The notes: generated by a model from the letters alone, not told the origin. 64,000 nucleotides of DNA from an uncultured Roseivirga sp. (GCA_947493005.1 CANLOY010000009.1:62001-126000); one strand, 5' to 3'. Positions 1 through 10,209 are shown, numbered from the stretch's first letter. Translations and numbers: made by a program.

Positions 1-2
1 AC

Positions 3-608
3 TTGGCGTCAACCTATAGAGATCAGGAAGACTACGCGAGGGCAGAAAAGTATTATGCTCAGTCTTATAACCTAAAAGTTGAAAATTCGAGCAGTCGTTC
101 TCAGTTCATAACTTTACTTGATCAGGGAGAATTGTCATTTGTCTTGGGTAACCTACCTAATGCCATAGAGAAATGGGAAATGGCACTCAATACCTTTGAT
201 GCGATCAAAAATGACCCTGATTTGTTTATCATACATGATTGGCTTCAAAAGGCTTACTTGAAGACGGATGTGACAAGGTCAGCTTATCATGGAGATTTAT
301 ATTCTGCAAGCATTAAAGATTGGATGACCATACAAGATGAACAAAGAGATAATACTCCAGCACTTCAGGCTTTTAATGCTGAAATTGATGCTATACTAAC
401 CACTCGAGCTATACGAGCTGAACGTATAGCACTTTTAAAGAGGTACTGGCCGATTGGGGTAGTAGTTTTGCTTATTATTATGCTCTTTATTTATGTGGTT
501 CAGGTTAATCTTAACAAAAGGAGAGAGCAAATTATGGAGCGCAATTTAAAGGCAGACAGGGCTTCTGTTGCTGACGAAATCCTTAGTAGAATAAGGAGAG
601 ATAACTAG
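3..608 (+). CDS. TPR-containing membrane protein, C-terminal part (5' end probably outside window)
   Basis: ORF open to the window edge; TPR-like EDYARAEKYYAQSYNLK and late TM helix WPIGVVVLLIIMLFIYVV. Confidence 0.55.
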   Translation: MASTYRDQEDYARAEKYYAQSYNLKVENSSSRSQFITLLDQGELSFVLGNLPNAIEKWEMALNTFDAIKNDPDLFIIHDWLQKAYLKTDVTRSAYHGDLYSASIKDWMTIQDEQRDNTPALQAFNAEIDAILTTRAIRAERIALLKRYWPIGVVVLLIIMLFIYVVQVNLNKRREQIMERNLKADRASVADEILSRIRRDN

Positions 609-613
609 CAGGA

Positions 614-946
614 TTAGGTGTCCTTATTTCCCTCTACATACAGTTCGTATAAATCTTGTATTCCTTTTCTTAGTCTATGATTTTCTTCAAGAGCATCTAG
701 CTCTGTATCACTTAACTCCCTTTTAATAGGTCCTTGATTCAGGATAAACCAATGTATGTTAATCTCCGGGTAAGCACGTAGTATGCATTGTATGGCATCA
801 TAGCCAGGTTTGGTGTTTTCCTTAATGTAAGCATCTACTGTTGGAGCTTTTAGAAAAACTTTTCTTGCAAAAGCGGCAATGTTGCCGTTTTCAAAGTGCT
901 CAATAATCCACTTAATTTTTTTTCCCGGGTGTTGGTCAAGGTCCAT
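614..946 (-). CDS. Small HTH/XRE-like putative DNA-binding protein
   Basis: 110 aa; IAAFARKVFLKAPTVDAYIKENTKPGYDAIQCILRAYPEINIHWFILNQG resembles XRE/repressor-type N-terminal HTH. Confidence 0.55.
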   Translation of the reverse strand: MDLDQHPGKKIKWIIEHFENGNIAAFARKVFLKAPTVDAYIKENTKPGYDAIQCILRAYPEINIHWFILNQGPIKRELSDTELDALEENHRLRKGIQDLYELYVEGNKDT

Positions 947-1017
947 TACTACGAAGATAAAATAATTTGATAATTCACATTATTCTTAGCACCATAGTCT
1001 TGAAAGTAATGAGCCGA

Positions 1018-1362
1018 CTATTCTTCAGCAACCAATTCTATAAGTGCAATTAACTGATGACTTACCACAGAGTTTACAGTACCCTGTTCTATTTCTCTAG
1101 AGTGTTTTACAATTACACCCCAGCGTTTTGTGTTAGTTGACTTTAGTAATTCCAGAGCCGATTTAACGGCTATAGAATCTGTTTTACGGAGCTCGCTTTC
1201 CATTAACTGGAATACGTACTCTAAGTCTTCAGTATTAAACTTTGCATCAGCTAGCTTATCTAAAACTTCTGCAAGGTTACCATTTGGGTGTTCTGTGTAA
1301 TCGTTTTTGAGCTTGTCAAGTGTGGGGCGTGTGTTTATATCATCGGCTTTTGAGTTCTTCAA
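1018..1362 (-). CDS. Hypothetical protein
   Basis: 114-aa ORF, no recognised family. Confidence 0.4.
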   Translation of the reverse strand: MKNSKADDINTRPTLDKLKNDYTEHPNGNLAEVLDKLADAKFNTEDLEYVFQLMESELRKTDSIAVKSALELLKSTNTKRWGVIVKHSREIEQGTVNSVVSHQLIALIELVAEE

Positions 1363-1801
1363 TCTTAAAATTCTTTAGCGTCTATCAATTAAATTCCTCT
1401 GATTGGATCATTGTTAAATTAATCAAATGAAGGCATAGAATAGCACCTTTAAGGAAAATTCTGTTACTCAGAACAAGGCTGGTTGTTACGCATTCGTGGT
1501 ACTATTCTTATGCCTTACATTCTGATAATTAGGAAACCATTTTAAATTATTGCCTAATTCAAAAAAATGTTTTCTCCATACATGAAAAAGATCGTAGAAA
1601 AAAAGTTGAGAATTACATGGGAGATAAATAGCAGAGGGGCAACAATTACGTCTGAAAAATTAGCTGATACGGGTGGGGTTAGCATTCATTATTATTAAGG
1701 TTGATAATATTTTTTCAGGCACTAGTTTTGGTAAAAGCTCCATAACTTCATTAAAATTGAGCGAATTTTTGAAGTATTTTTTAAACTTAACCTAAATCAA
1801 T

Positions 1802-3592
1802 ATGAGACTTCATCCCTTCTTACTCTTAATAGCCTTATTTGTTTTCCATGGATGTAATGACTCCTCTAACGTTATTGAGGATGAAAAGAAAGCATCGGTT
1901 TTTGAACTTATCAAATACATCGAACCAGATGACCCAGACCCAATACCAGAGCGTGCTTGGGAGGGTGTGCCCACTTCACTGATGGGAAGTATTGGCAGTA
2001 TTAATCAGAGGTATAACCGTAGTACTCCTCCTTTGGTGGAGAATAGCCTTAAATGGGATGGAGTTGCCTGGAGAGGGGAAAGGGTAAATATTCAACTTGT
2101 GGTTTGGAGCGCTGATGATGCTGGAGATTTAACTTTACACAATGAAGTACTGAAGAATAATTCTGGTGATGAAATATCTGAAAAATTTGTGAGAAGCAGG
2201 TTTGTCAGATATGTATTGACAGATGAATTTGCTGGCGGCTGTGGTTACCGTAAAAAAGAAGATTTTGAAGTACACCTAGTTGCAGATGCTCTGGATGAAG
2301 TTTCTACATTACAACTTCCTTCGCAAACTACTCGGCCAATTTGGGTGACCATTGATGTACCTAAAGATGCTAACCCTGGAGTTTATAAAACCCAGGTAAT
2401 GATTGAATCTTCTAATGGAGGCAATTTGACCTTTGATTTGGAATTGGAGGTTCAAGATCAACAGCTTCCTGAGCCGGGTAATTGGTCTTATCACTTGGAT
2501 TTGTGGCAAAACCCATACGCGGTGGCGCGATTGCACAATGTTGAACTTTGGAGCGATGCTCACTTCGCCAGAATGAAGCCATTAATATCTATGTTGGCAA
2601 ATGCTGGTCAGAAGTGTATTACAACAAGCATTATTGATAAGCCATGGAATGGACAGACTGAAGACCCCTTTGAAAGCATGATTGAATGGAGGAAAAAGGT
2701 TGATGGTACTTGGTCTTATGATTATACCGTATTCGATAAATGGGTGGAATTTGCTCACGATATGGGAATCACTGAACAAATCAATTGTTATACTATGGTG
2801 CCTTGGGGAATGAGTTTTGCATATCATGATGAAGCCTCTGATTCTTTAGCAGTTATGAAAGCTGAGCCAGGAACTAAAGAGTATACGGATCATTGGACTC
2901 CCTTCCTAAAAGATTTTGTTGGACACCTGAAATCCAAAGGGTGGTTTGAGAAAACCACAATTGCTATGGATGAGCGCCCTATGAAAGCCATGCAAGAAGT
3001 TATTAAGTTGGTTAAAAGTGTAGAGCCCGATTTCAAAATCACGCTGGCAGGAGGCTATCACGAGGAAATTGAAGGTGATATTTATGACCTATGCGTAGCT
3101 TCACGTTACACCATTCCAGAGGATGTAATGTCCAGAAGAAAGGAAGCTGGAATGCCCACAACCTATTACACATGTTGTACTGAGCCATATCCAAATAATT
3201 TCACCTTTTCGCCTCCGTCAGAAGGTACATGGCAGGCCTGGCATTCAGCATATAAGGGATATACAGGTTACCTTCGTTGGGCTTACAATAGTTGGGTATC
3301 AGACCCTTTTACCGATTCAAGATTCAGAGCATGGCCGGCTGGAGATACTTACATGGTGTACCCAGATGCTCGTTCATCTATTCGTTTCGAGACAATAAGA
3401 GATGGTATTGAAGATTTCGAGAAGATTCGTTTGATCAAATCAAAGCTTGAAGAAAAAGGTATGACCAAAGAACTCGATGAGTTGATGGAAATTTTGAATG
3501 CCTTTGAGATTTCTAACCTGAAGGATACACCTGCGGAAGATGCAGTTAGTCGTGGTAAAAACTTCCTACATAAAGTTTCAAGACTATTATAA
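1802..3592 (+). CDS. DUF4091 domain lipoprotein (glycoside-hydrolase-like)
   Basis: Lipobox LFVFHGC; C-terminal RFETIRDGIEDFEKIRLIKSKLEEKG typical of DUF4091; MDERP motif. Confidence 0.8.
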   Translation: MRLHPFLLLIALFVFHGCNDSSNVIEDEKKASVFELIKYIEPDDPDPIPERAWEGVPTSLMGSIGSINQRYNRSTPPLVENSLKWDGVAWRGERVNIQLVVWSADDAGDLTLHNEVLKNNSGDEISEKFVRSRFVRYVLTDEFAGGCGYRKKEDFEVHLVADALDEVSTLQLPSQTTRPIWVTIDVPKDANPGVYKTQVMIESSNGGNLTFDLELEVQDQQLPEPGNWSYHLDLWQNPYAVARLHNVELWSDAHFARMKPLISMLANAGQKCITTSIIDKPWNGQTEDPFESMIEWRKKVDGTWSYDYTVFDKWVEFAHDMGITEQINCYTMVPWGMSFAYHDEASDSLAVMKAEPGTKEYTDHWTPFLKDFVGHLKSKGWFEKTTIAMDERPMKAMQEVIKLVKSVEPDFKITLAGGYHEEIEGDIYDLCVASRYTIPEDVMSRRKEAGMPTTYYTCCTEPYPNNFTFSPPSEGTWQAWHSAYKGYTGYLRWAYNSWVSDPFTDSRFRAWPAGDTYMVYPDARSSIRFETIRDGIEDFEKIRLIKSKLEEKGMTKELDELMEILNAFEISNLKDTPAEDAVSRGKNFLHKVSRLL

Positions 3593-3645
3593 ATAGGATG
3601 CTCTAGAATCGTATCTATGGAGGATAATTTACTTTGCTATATCAT

Positions 3646-3682
3646 AAGTGTTCGAACACATTAGAAATGTGTTCGAACACTT
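3646..3682. promoter_or_regulatory. Paired inverted 17-bp operator candidate upstream of nagB; could also act as terminator hairpin for the DUF4091 gene
   Basis: AAGTGTTCGAACACATT (3646-3662) - AGA - AATGTGTTCGAACACTT (3666-3682); each contains the perfect palindrome GTGTTCGAACAC; the same 17-mer recurs at 9995-10011. Confidence 0.7.
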
Positions 3683-3758
3683 TTTTGAAGCAAAGCTATG
3701 ATTATCCATTAGTTTGCAATAGATTTGACCCTCAGATTTAAGAACTAATTTCAAGAGA

Positions 3759-5702
3759 ATGGTACTCACCCAATCCGTTTTAGATGCTTCATCTACCATG
3801 CTCGAAAGGCTGCCTACGTCAATTGTAGAGAGTGAATCAGTGGCCTGTAAGAGAGTAGCACTTGAGATTGCTGACCTGATCAGGAAGAGACAAGCTGAGA
3901 ATAAACTAGTGGTTTTAGGATTGGCAACAGGTAATACGCCAATAAAGATATATCAGGAACTTGTCAGGCTTCACAAAGATGAAAACCTAAGTTTTAGTAA
4001 TGTGGTGACCTTTAACTTGGATGAATATTATCCAATGTCAAAGTCTTCAGTGTTGAGTTATTATTATTTCATGCACCATCATCTTTTCAGTCACATAGAT
4101 ATTCCAGAAGAGCACATCAATATTCCAAATGGAGAAGTTCCCAAAGAGAATATCTCTGAATTCTGTAAAACATATGAAGATAAAATTAATGCATATGGTG
4201 GATTGGATGTTCAAATATTAGGCATTGGAAGAACAGGACATGTTGGTTTCAATGAACCTGGGTCTCATATGGAATCGGTTACAAGGCTCGTTAAACTACA
4301 TCCAATTACAATCATGGATGCTACCAGAGAGTTTTCGAGAGAAGAGTTGGTTCCTCGTAGAGCGATTACCATGGGGATTAAGAGTATAATGAAGGCGAAA
4401 AAAGTCTACTTACTCGCATGGGGGGAGAAAAAAGCTGGTATTATGCAACAGGCAGTTGAGGGGCCAATTACTGAGGAAATTCCCGCCACTTTTCTTCAAA
4501 ACCATAAAAATGTTGAAACCCTTATTGATGGGGATGCAGCACGTGAATTGACCCGTATAAAAAGGCCTTGGGTAGTATCTGTTGTGAATTGGGATGAGCA
4601 GAAAGCAAAGAATGCCGTAATATGGTTAAGTCAGAAGCTTGAACGTCCAATACTTAAGATTACGGATGAAGACTACAGGAAGAATGGGTTAGGGGACTTG
4701 CTTGCCTATGGCGGAGATTCCCAAAGTCTTAATGTAGAGGTTTTTAATGCTGTACAGCACACCATAACAGGCTGGCCAGGAGGTAAGCCTCATACTGATG
4801 ATACAAACAGACCAGAGAGAGCAACGCCAGCTAGAAAACGAGTAGTGATATTTAGTCCGCACCCGGATGATGATGTAATATCTATGGGAGGTACATTTCT
4901 GAAGCTGGTTGAACAGGGACATGATGTGCATGTAGCATATCAGACATCAGGGAATGTGGCAGTACACGATGATGATGCAAGAAGGTTTGCAGAGTTTGCC
5001 AAAGAGTTTGCTTCAGATCTAAAATCATCAAATGATCTTTTTGCCAATAAGTACGATGAAGTATTATCTGATCTTGAAAACAAAAAAGAAGGAGAACCGG
5101 ATAGTCTTTTAGTAAGGCAAATCAAAGGGTTGATAAGAAGAGGAGAGGCTGCATCTGGAGCTAGATTTGTAGGCTTAAACGATGATCATATTCACTTTCT
5201 TGATTTACCATTTTACGAAACAGGAAAGGCCGTAAAAGGTGTTCCAGGAGAGGGAGATGTTAATATTACTAAAGACCTTCTATTAAAGGTGAGGCCTCAT
5301 CAGGTATATGTAGCTGGAGATCTACGCGATCCGCATGGCACACATAAAGTGTGTTTTGATGTAGTACTTGATACGCTTAAAGAATTAAGAACTGAGCCTT
5401 GGATTTCAGATTGTTGGTTATGGATGTATAGGGGAGCATGGCATGAATGGCCTGTTGATGAGATTGAAATGGCAGTTCCACTTAGCCCATTAGACTTGAA
5501 AAAGAAGAGGTTAGCAATATTTAAGCATCAGTCTCAAAAAGACTCTCCCGTTTTTCCTGGTAATGACTCAAGAGAGTTTTGGCAACGTGCCGAGGATCGT
5601 AATAGAGCAACGGCAAGGTTATATGATTCATTAGGCCTGGTAGAGTATGAGGCTATAGAAGCTTTTGTTAGGTATCCATTTTTATCCTCTGAAGCGGAAT
5701 GA
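3759..5702 (+). CDS. nagB: Glucosamine-6-phosphate deaminase fused to PIG-L/LmbE-like deacetylase domain
   Basis: N-term LGLATGNTPIKIYQEL, LNLDEYYP-like, GIGRTGHVGFNEPGS (NagB); C-term IFSPHPDDDVISMGGT...DLRDPHGTH (PIG-L). Confidence 0.92.
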   Translation: MVLTQSVLDASSTMLERLPTSIVESESVACKRVALEIADLIRKRQAENKLVVLGLATGNTPIKIYQELVRLHKDENLSFSNVVTFNLDEYYPMSKSSVLSYYYFMHHHLFSHIDIPEEHINIPNGEVPKENISEFCKTYEDKINAYGGLDVQILGIGRTGHVGFNEPGSHMESVTRLVKLHPITIMDATREFSREELVPRRAITMGIKSIMKAKKVYLLAWGEKKAGIMQQAVEGPITEEIPATFLQNHKNVETLIDGDAARELTRIKRPWVVSVVNWDEQKAKNAVIWLSQKLERPILKITDEDYRKNGLGDLLAYGGDSQSLNVEVFNAVQHTITGWPGGKPHTDDTNRPERATPARKRVVIFSPHPDDDVISMGGTFLKLVEQGHDVHVAYQTSGNVAVHDDDARRFAEFAKEFASDLKSSNDLFANKYDEVLSDLENKKEGEPDSLLVRQIKGLIRRGEAASGARFVGLNDDHIHFLDLPFYETGKAVKGVPGEGDVNITKDLLLKVRPHQVYVAGDLRDPHGTHKVCFDVVLDTLKELRTEPWISDCWLWMYRGAWHEWPVDEIEMAVPLSPLDLKKKRLAIFKHQSQKDSPVFPGNDSREFWQRAEDRNRATARLYDSLGLVEYEAIEAFVRYPFLSSEAE

Positions 5703-5787
5703 TTTTTAACTAGGGAAATTTTTTGCGCGCCATTGTAAACAAGTTTATCAAAGGTGCGCTCCCTTATCTATAGTATAGGTTGAGCTT

Positions 5788-7587
5788 ATGTTTTTGGAAT
5801 CGATTGATTGGGTAATAATTGCTATTTTTTTTCTGATAGTAATCGGAATAGGATGGGCTGCCTCAAAAAGCGCTGGCAAAAATACCAGTGAATTTTTTCT
5901 CGGAGGCAGGTCGATGCCCTGGTGGTTACTTGGTGTTTCTATGGTGGCTTGTACATTCTCTTCTGATACCCCCAATCTGGTTACAGGTATGGTGAGGGAA
6001 GATGGAGTAGCTAAAAACTGGGCATGGTGGGCCTTTTTGATCACTGGTATGGTGACTGTATTTATCTACGCCAAATTGTGGAGAAGGTCCAAGGTAATGA
6101 CCGACCTGGAGTTTTACGAATTAAGATATGGTGGCAAAGCTGCCTCATTTTTGCGTGGCTTCAGAGCACTTTACCTAGGCATATTTTTTAATTGCCTGAT
6201 CATGGGTACTGTTACCCTTGCAGCAATAAAAATTGGAGCAGTAATGTTTGGTTTACCTCCAGTACAAACAGTTATAGGAGCTTCGCTTGGTGTGGTGATT
6301 TATGCTTCACTTGGTGGAATCAAAGGTGTGATTTGGGCCGACTTCTTTCAGTATGGAATTGCTATGTTTGGCGCAGTATATGCAGCTGTTGTAGCGGTGA
6401 ACCAACCAGAAGTAGGCGGATTAACAAATCTTTTAAGTCACCCGGAAGTAACTGGTAAGTTATCTATACTACCGGATTTCTCAAATATTTCTGGTCTTAT
6501 CACTCTGTTAATTATCCCAATTGCAGTGCAATGGTGGGCTGTATGGTATCCAGGAGCAGAACCTGGAGGAGGGGGATACATCGCGCAGAGGATGCTTTCC
6601 GCCAAAGACGAAAAGAATGCTATAGGTGCTACACTGTTTTTTAATTTTGCACATTATGCATTAAGGCCATGGCCATGGATTGTGGTAGCATTAGCGTCAT
6701 TACTGGTCTTTCCAGATCTGGCATCTATTCAAAAAGAATTTCCCGGTATTACAGAACAATACCTTGGTCATGATGTGGCCTATCCTGCAATGCTTACAAG
6801 GCTTTCCCCTGGATGGTTAGGTCTTGTGATTGCATCACTTATAGCCGCATTCATGTCTACAATTGGCACCCACTTAAATTGGGGTTCATCGTATCTGGTT
6901 AATGACTTTTATCAACGTTTTGTTAAACCTGAAGCTTCAGATAAAGAGCTTGTTAGAGTCGGCCGCCTTTGCACAGTTACTTTAATGATAATTACAGCGG
7001 TCTTTGCACTCACAGTTTTAGAGAATGCTACTCAGGCTTTTGACATCCTTTTACTTTCAGGTGCCGGTTCAGGAGCTATTTACCTTCTAAGGTGGTTCTG
7101 GTGGAGGATCAATGCATGGACTGAAATAGTTGCCATGATAGTGGCTACTCTTAACGCCTTCATTCTAGTGTTGGTTGTTCCAGACAGTGCATTGGAAGGT
7201 GCTTTGATTGATGGATTTACTGCAAAGTTGTTATTAGCTACAGGTATTACAACTGTGGTGTGGATTGCAGTAACATACCTTACTCCATCAGAGAATATTG
7301 AAACATTAAAAAAATTCTATAAAACTACCCAGCCAGGAGGCCCAGGCTGGAAAAAAGTTGTTCAGTTGGCGGAATCGAAAGGTGAAAAAATCGATGACGA
7401 TAGCCGTTGGGATCTTCCACAAGGCTTGCTTAGCGTGGTAATGGGATGTTTTGCCATTTACAGTGCGCTGTTTGCAATTGGAAGTTTCGTTTACGGAAAC
7501 TTGTCGATAGGTTTCGTTATGACCATGGTTTTTGCGTTTGCTCTTTTTATCATTTTTAAAACATGGTCAAAACTGGACATCAAATAA
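5788..7587 (+). CDS. Sodium:solute symporter family transporter
   Basis: 599 aa, multi-TM; SAGKNTSEFFLGGRSMPWWLLGVSMVACTFSSDTPN typical SSS N-terminus. Confidence 0.9.
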   Translation: MFLESIDWVIIAIFFLIVIGIGWAASKSAGKNTSEFFLGGRSMPWWLLGVSMVACTFSSDTPNLVTGMVREDGVAKNWAWWAFLITGMVTVFIYAKLWRRSKVMTDLEFYELRYGGKAASFLRGFRALYLGIFFNCLIMGTVTLAAIKIGAVMFGLPPVQTVIGASLGVVIYASLGGIKGVIWADFFQYGIAMFGAVYAAVVAVNQPEVGGLTNLLSHPEVTGKLSILPDFSNISGLITLLIIPIAVQWWAVWYPGAEPGGGGYIAQRMLSAKDEKNAIGATLFFNFAHYALRPWPWIVVALASLLVFPDLASIQKEFPGITEQYLGHDVAYPAMLTRLSPGWLGLVIASLIAAFMSTIGTHLNWGSSYLVNDFYQRFVKPEASDKELVRVGRLCTVTLMIITAVFALTVLENATQAFDILLLSGAGSGAIYLLRWFWWRINAWTEIVAMIVATLNAFILVLVVPDSALEGALIDGFTAKLLLATGITTVVWIAVTYLTPSENIETLKKFYKTTQPGGPGWKKVVQLAESKGEKIDDDSRWDLPQGLLSVVMGCFAIYSALFAIGSFVYGNLSIGFVMTMVFAFALFIIFKTWSKLDIK

Positions 7588-7591
7588 GCTA

Positions 7592-8707
7592 ATGAAAGAA
7601 ACTATGAATGTACCCGACTTCTCTGGTGTTGTTGATAAATTTATTATTCAAGGAGAAATTAAAGAGTCTTTTCCATATGGTAATGGACATATCAACTCAA
7701 CTTACAGACTTGTCAATCAAGGGGCCGAACTGCCAGATTATCTGCTGCAAAGAATCAATAGTGATGTCTTTGTCAATGTCTCTGGTATGATGCAGAATAT
7801 TGAATATGTTACCTCTCATATTCGAAAAAAGCTAATCAATCAAAGATTGAACCATCATGAAAGAGTACTGACGCTTATTCACACAAGTGAGGCAAAAAGG
7901 TACGTGTATCACGAAGGTCAATATTGGAGATTGTTCGAATTTATGAGTGCCTTGAGGTCTTATGATGAAGCACCTACCACTCAACATGTTTATGGGGGAG
8001 GGGAGGCATTTGGAAGCTTTTTGAGTCAGCTTTCAGATTTTGAACCAAGCAGACTGAATATTACAATCAATAACTTCCATGACCTTAGTTATAGACTAAA
8101 GCAACTCTCATATGCTATCGAATCTGCAGATAGAAAGCTGTTAAGCCTGGCAAGGGTTGAACTTGACTATATAAATAGAGTTGCTGAAGATATATTGAAA
8201 CTACATCATTTAAAATCAAAAGGGGTTTTTCCAATCAGAGTGGTTCACAACGATACCAAGTTTAACAATGTACTTTTCAATGACAAAGGGCATGCACGTT
8301 GTGTTATAGATTTGGATACCGTAATGCCAGGTTTGGTGCACTACGATTTCGGAGATGGAATTCGTACAGGAGCAGTTACTTCTGCTGAAGATACTGAAGA
8401 TCTACAGACTGTTGATTTGGACATTGAGAGGTTTAAGGCATTTACTGAAGGGTATTTGAATGGTGTAGGTGATGTACTTACTGAAGGGGAATTAACCTAT
8501 TTACCACATTCAACGGTTTACATGTCCTTTATTATGGGAGTGAGGTTTCTTACGGATTTTCTTAACAGTAACATATACTTTAAGGTTAAGCACCCTATGC
8601 ACAACCACGTAAGGGCAAAATGCCAACTAAAATTGAGCGAGATTCTAAATGCTCGTTTTAATGAGATGAACGAAGTGGTTAATTCCAGAGTTAAGGTTTT
8701 CCGGTAA
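7592..8707 (+). CDS. APH-fold phosphotransferase (N-acetylhexosamine kinase-like)
   Basis: FPYGNGHINSTYRLVN, VVHNDTKFNNVLFND, CVIDLDTVMPG (APH catalytic and metal motifs). ORF track start 7532 overlaps the symporter; ATG at 7592 preferred. Confidence 0.82.
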   Translation: MKETMNVPDFSGVVDKFIIQGEIKESFPYGNGHINSTYRLVNQGAELPDYLLQRINSDVFVNVSGMMQNIEYVTSHIRKKLINQRLNHHERVLTLIHTSEAKRYVYHEGQYWRLFEFMSALRSYDEAPTTQHVYGGGEAFGSFLSQLSDFEPSRLNITINNFHDLSYRLKQLSYAIESADRKLLSLARVELDYINRVAEDILKLHHLKSKGVFPIRVVHNDTKFNNVLFNDKGHARCVIDLDTVMPGLVHYDFGDGIRTGAVTSAEDTEDLQTVDLDIERFKAFTEGYLNGVGDVLTEGELTYLPHSTVYMSFIMGVRFLTDFLNSNIYFKVKHPMHNHVRAKCQLKLSEILNARFNEMNEVVNSRVKVFR

Positions 8708-8824
8708 GGTTATCGTGCCTGAAGAATATATCTCATAACCTCAAATCGCATTGGAATTTTGAAATATTACTTCGATTTGTGGGCTTAAAGTTGCGTTTTT
8801 GATAAAAACCATGCTGATTACGGA

Positions 8825-9937
8825 ATGGATAAAACCTATACCATTAAGGATATTGCCAAAGAGTTGGGGTTATCGCATGGAACTGTAGACCGAGTGATAC
8901 ACCAAAGAGGAGGTGTTTCAGAGAAGACCCAACGGAGAATCCAGAAGTTTCTTGATGAAATAAACTTCAAGCCCAATGTACTAGCGAGATCTCTGAAAGG
9001 TAGCCGACTTTTTAAGTTAAGTGTTTTGCTGCCATCTTATACGGATGATGCCTACTGGGCCAAAGCGGCATATGGTGTAGCACAGGCAAAAGAAGAATTC
9101 AGAGACTTTTCTTTAGCAGTTGATTTACTTGCATATCAGGTAGACTCAGCAAATGAATTCGAGCAAATGGCGGCACAGTTGGTGGAAGCCAAACCAGATG
9201 GAGTGTTAATAGCACCGCTTTTTTACAGAGAATCAGTAAAGTTTATTCAAGCCTGTAAAGAAAAGAACATCCCTGTTCTGACATTCAATACTCTTCTTGA
9301 GAAAGATTCAGATATTGGTTTTATAGGACAAAATTTAAGACAAAGTGGACGACTGGGAGCGGAGCTGGTGAAACTCAAACGACCCCAAAATACAAACGGT
9401 TTTCTGATTGTTCATATAGAAGAAGATCCAGGAAATGCGGTACACATGTCAGAGAAAGAAAAAGGGTTCAGAGATTTTTTTGAAAGACTGAAACAGAGCG
9501 AGTCCTCTGATTTGTTGGAAACATTGAAACTGGATGGAGTGGTTGGTATGGATGTTTTGAAAAAACGATTGTTGAATGAAGTATCAGGAATCTTTGTTAC
9601 AACATCTAAGGTTTACAAAGTTGCTCAGCTATTGGAAGATTTAAATCTAACTGATATTCCATTGATTGGTTATGATTTGATTGATGAAAATATTGAATTC
9701 CTAAAGCGTGGAACAATAGATTTTCTTATCAATCAGAACCCGGTACAACAAGCCAGTAAAGGAGTGAGGTCACTTTTTGATTTTATCGTATTCAATAAGG
9801 ACCTGCCTCATCGCCAATTACTTCCATTGGACATTATTACCACCCAGAACTACCAAAGTTATCTGGAGGAAGGTGGAATGGATATTAACCGCCTGATTTT
9901 CGATAAAAAGAATCATTCTGATTCGAACAATAAATAA
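8825..9937 (+). CDS. LacI-family transcriptional regulator
   Basis: N-term YTIKDIAKELGLSHGTVDRVIHQRGGVSEKTQRRIQKFLDEINFKPNVLARSL HTH/hinge plus periplasmic-binding-like domain. Confidence 0.93.
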   Translation: MDKTYTIKDIAKELGLSHGTVDRVIHQRGGVSEKTQRRIQKFLDEINFKPNVLARSLKGSRLFKLSVLLPSYTDDAYWAKAAYGVAQAKEEFRDFSLAVDLLAYQVDSANEFEQMAAQLVEAKPDGVLIAPLFYRESVKFIQACKEKNIPVLTFNTLLEKDSDIGFIGQNLRQSGRLGAELVKLKRPQNTNGFLIVHIEEDPGNAVHMSEKEKGFRDFFERLKQSESSDLLETLKLDGVVGMDVLKKRLLNEVSGIFVTTSKVYKVAQLLEDLNLTDIPLIGYDLIDENIEFLKRGTIDFLINQNPVQQASKGVRSLFDFIVFNKDLPHRQLLPLDIITTQNYQSYLEEGGMDINRLIFDKKNHSDSNNK

Positions 9938-9994
9938 GCAATGATGTAGTAAAGGAGTGAATGCTAAGTGTGATTCTTATTATTCCGTTTATAA

Positions 9995-10011
9995 AAGTGT
10001 TCGAACACATT
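9995..10011. promoter_or_regulatory. Single operator candidate upstream of EEP cluster
   Basis: AAGTGTTCGAACACATT, identical 17-mer to the pair at 3646-3682. Confidence 0.65.
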
Positions 10012-10209
10012 AAGTGTAATCCCTTGTTTTTGTGAAGGTGTTTCTATACTTTGGTAAAAGTTCAATGCTGCCCCATGGCCAGTGTTGTGTCTTGTCATAA
10101 CTGAGGAAATTACTGATAAGACTATTTGTACTGGAATCAATGCATGTTGTTTAAATCTTTTGAGAGATTGACAGGTGGCTGTATTGGTGCCAGAGATTTT
10201 TTAATAGAA

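Noticed and set aside
5748-6458. ORFs 5748-6044 (-) and 6192-6458 (+)
   Set aside because: Lie inside the symporter gene; Cys/Trp-rich translation typical of wrong-frame reading.
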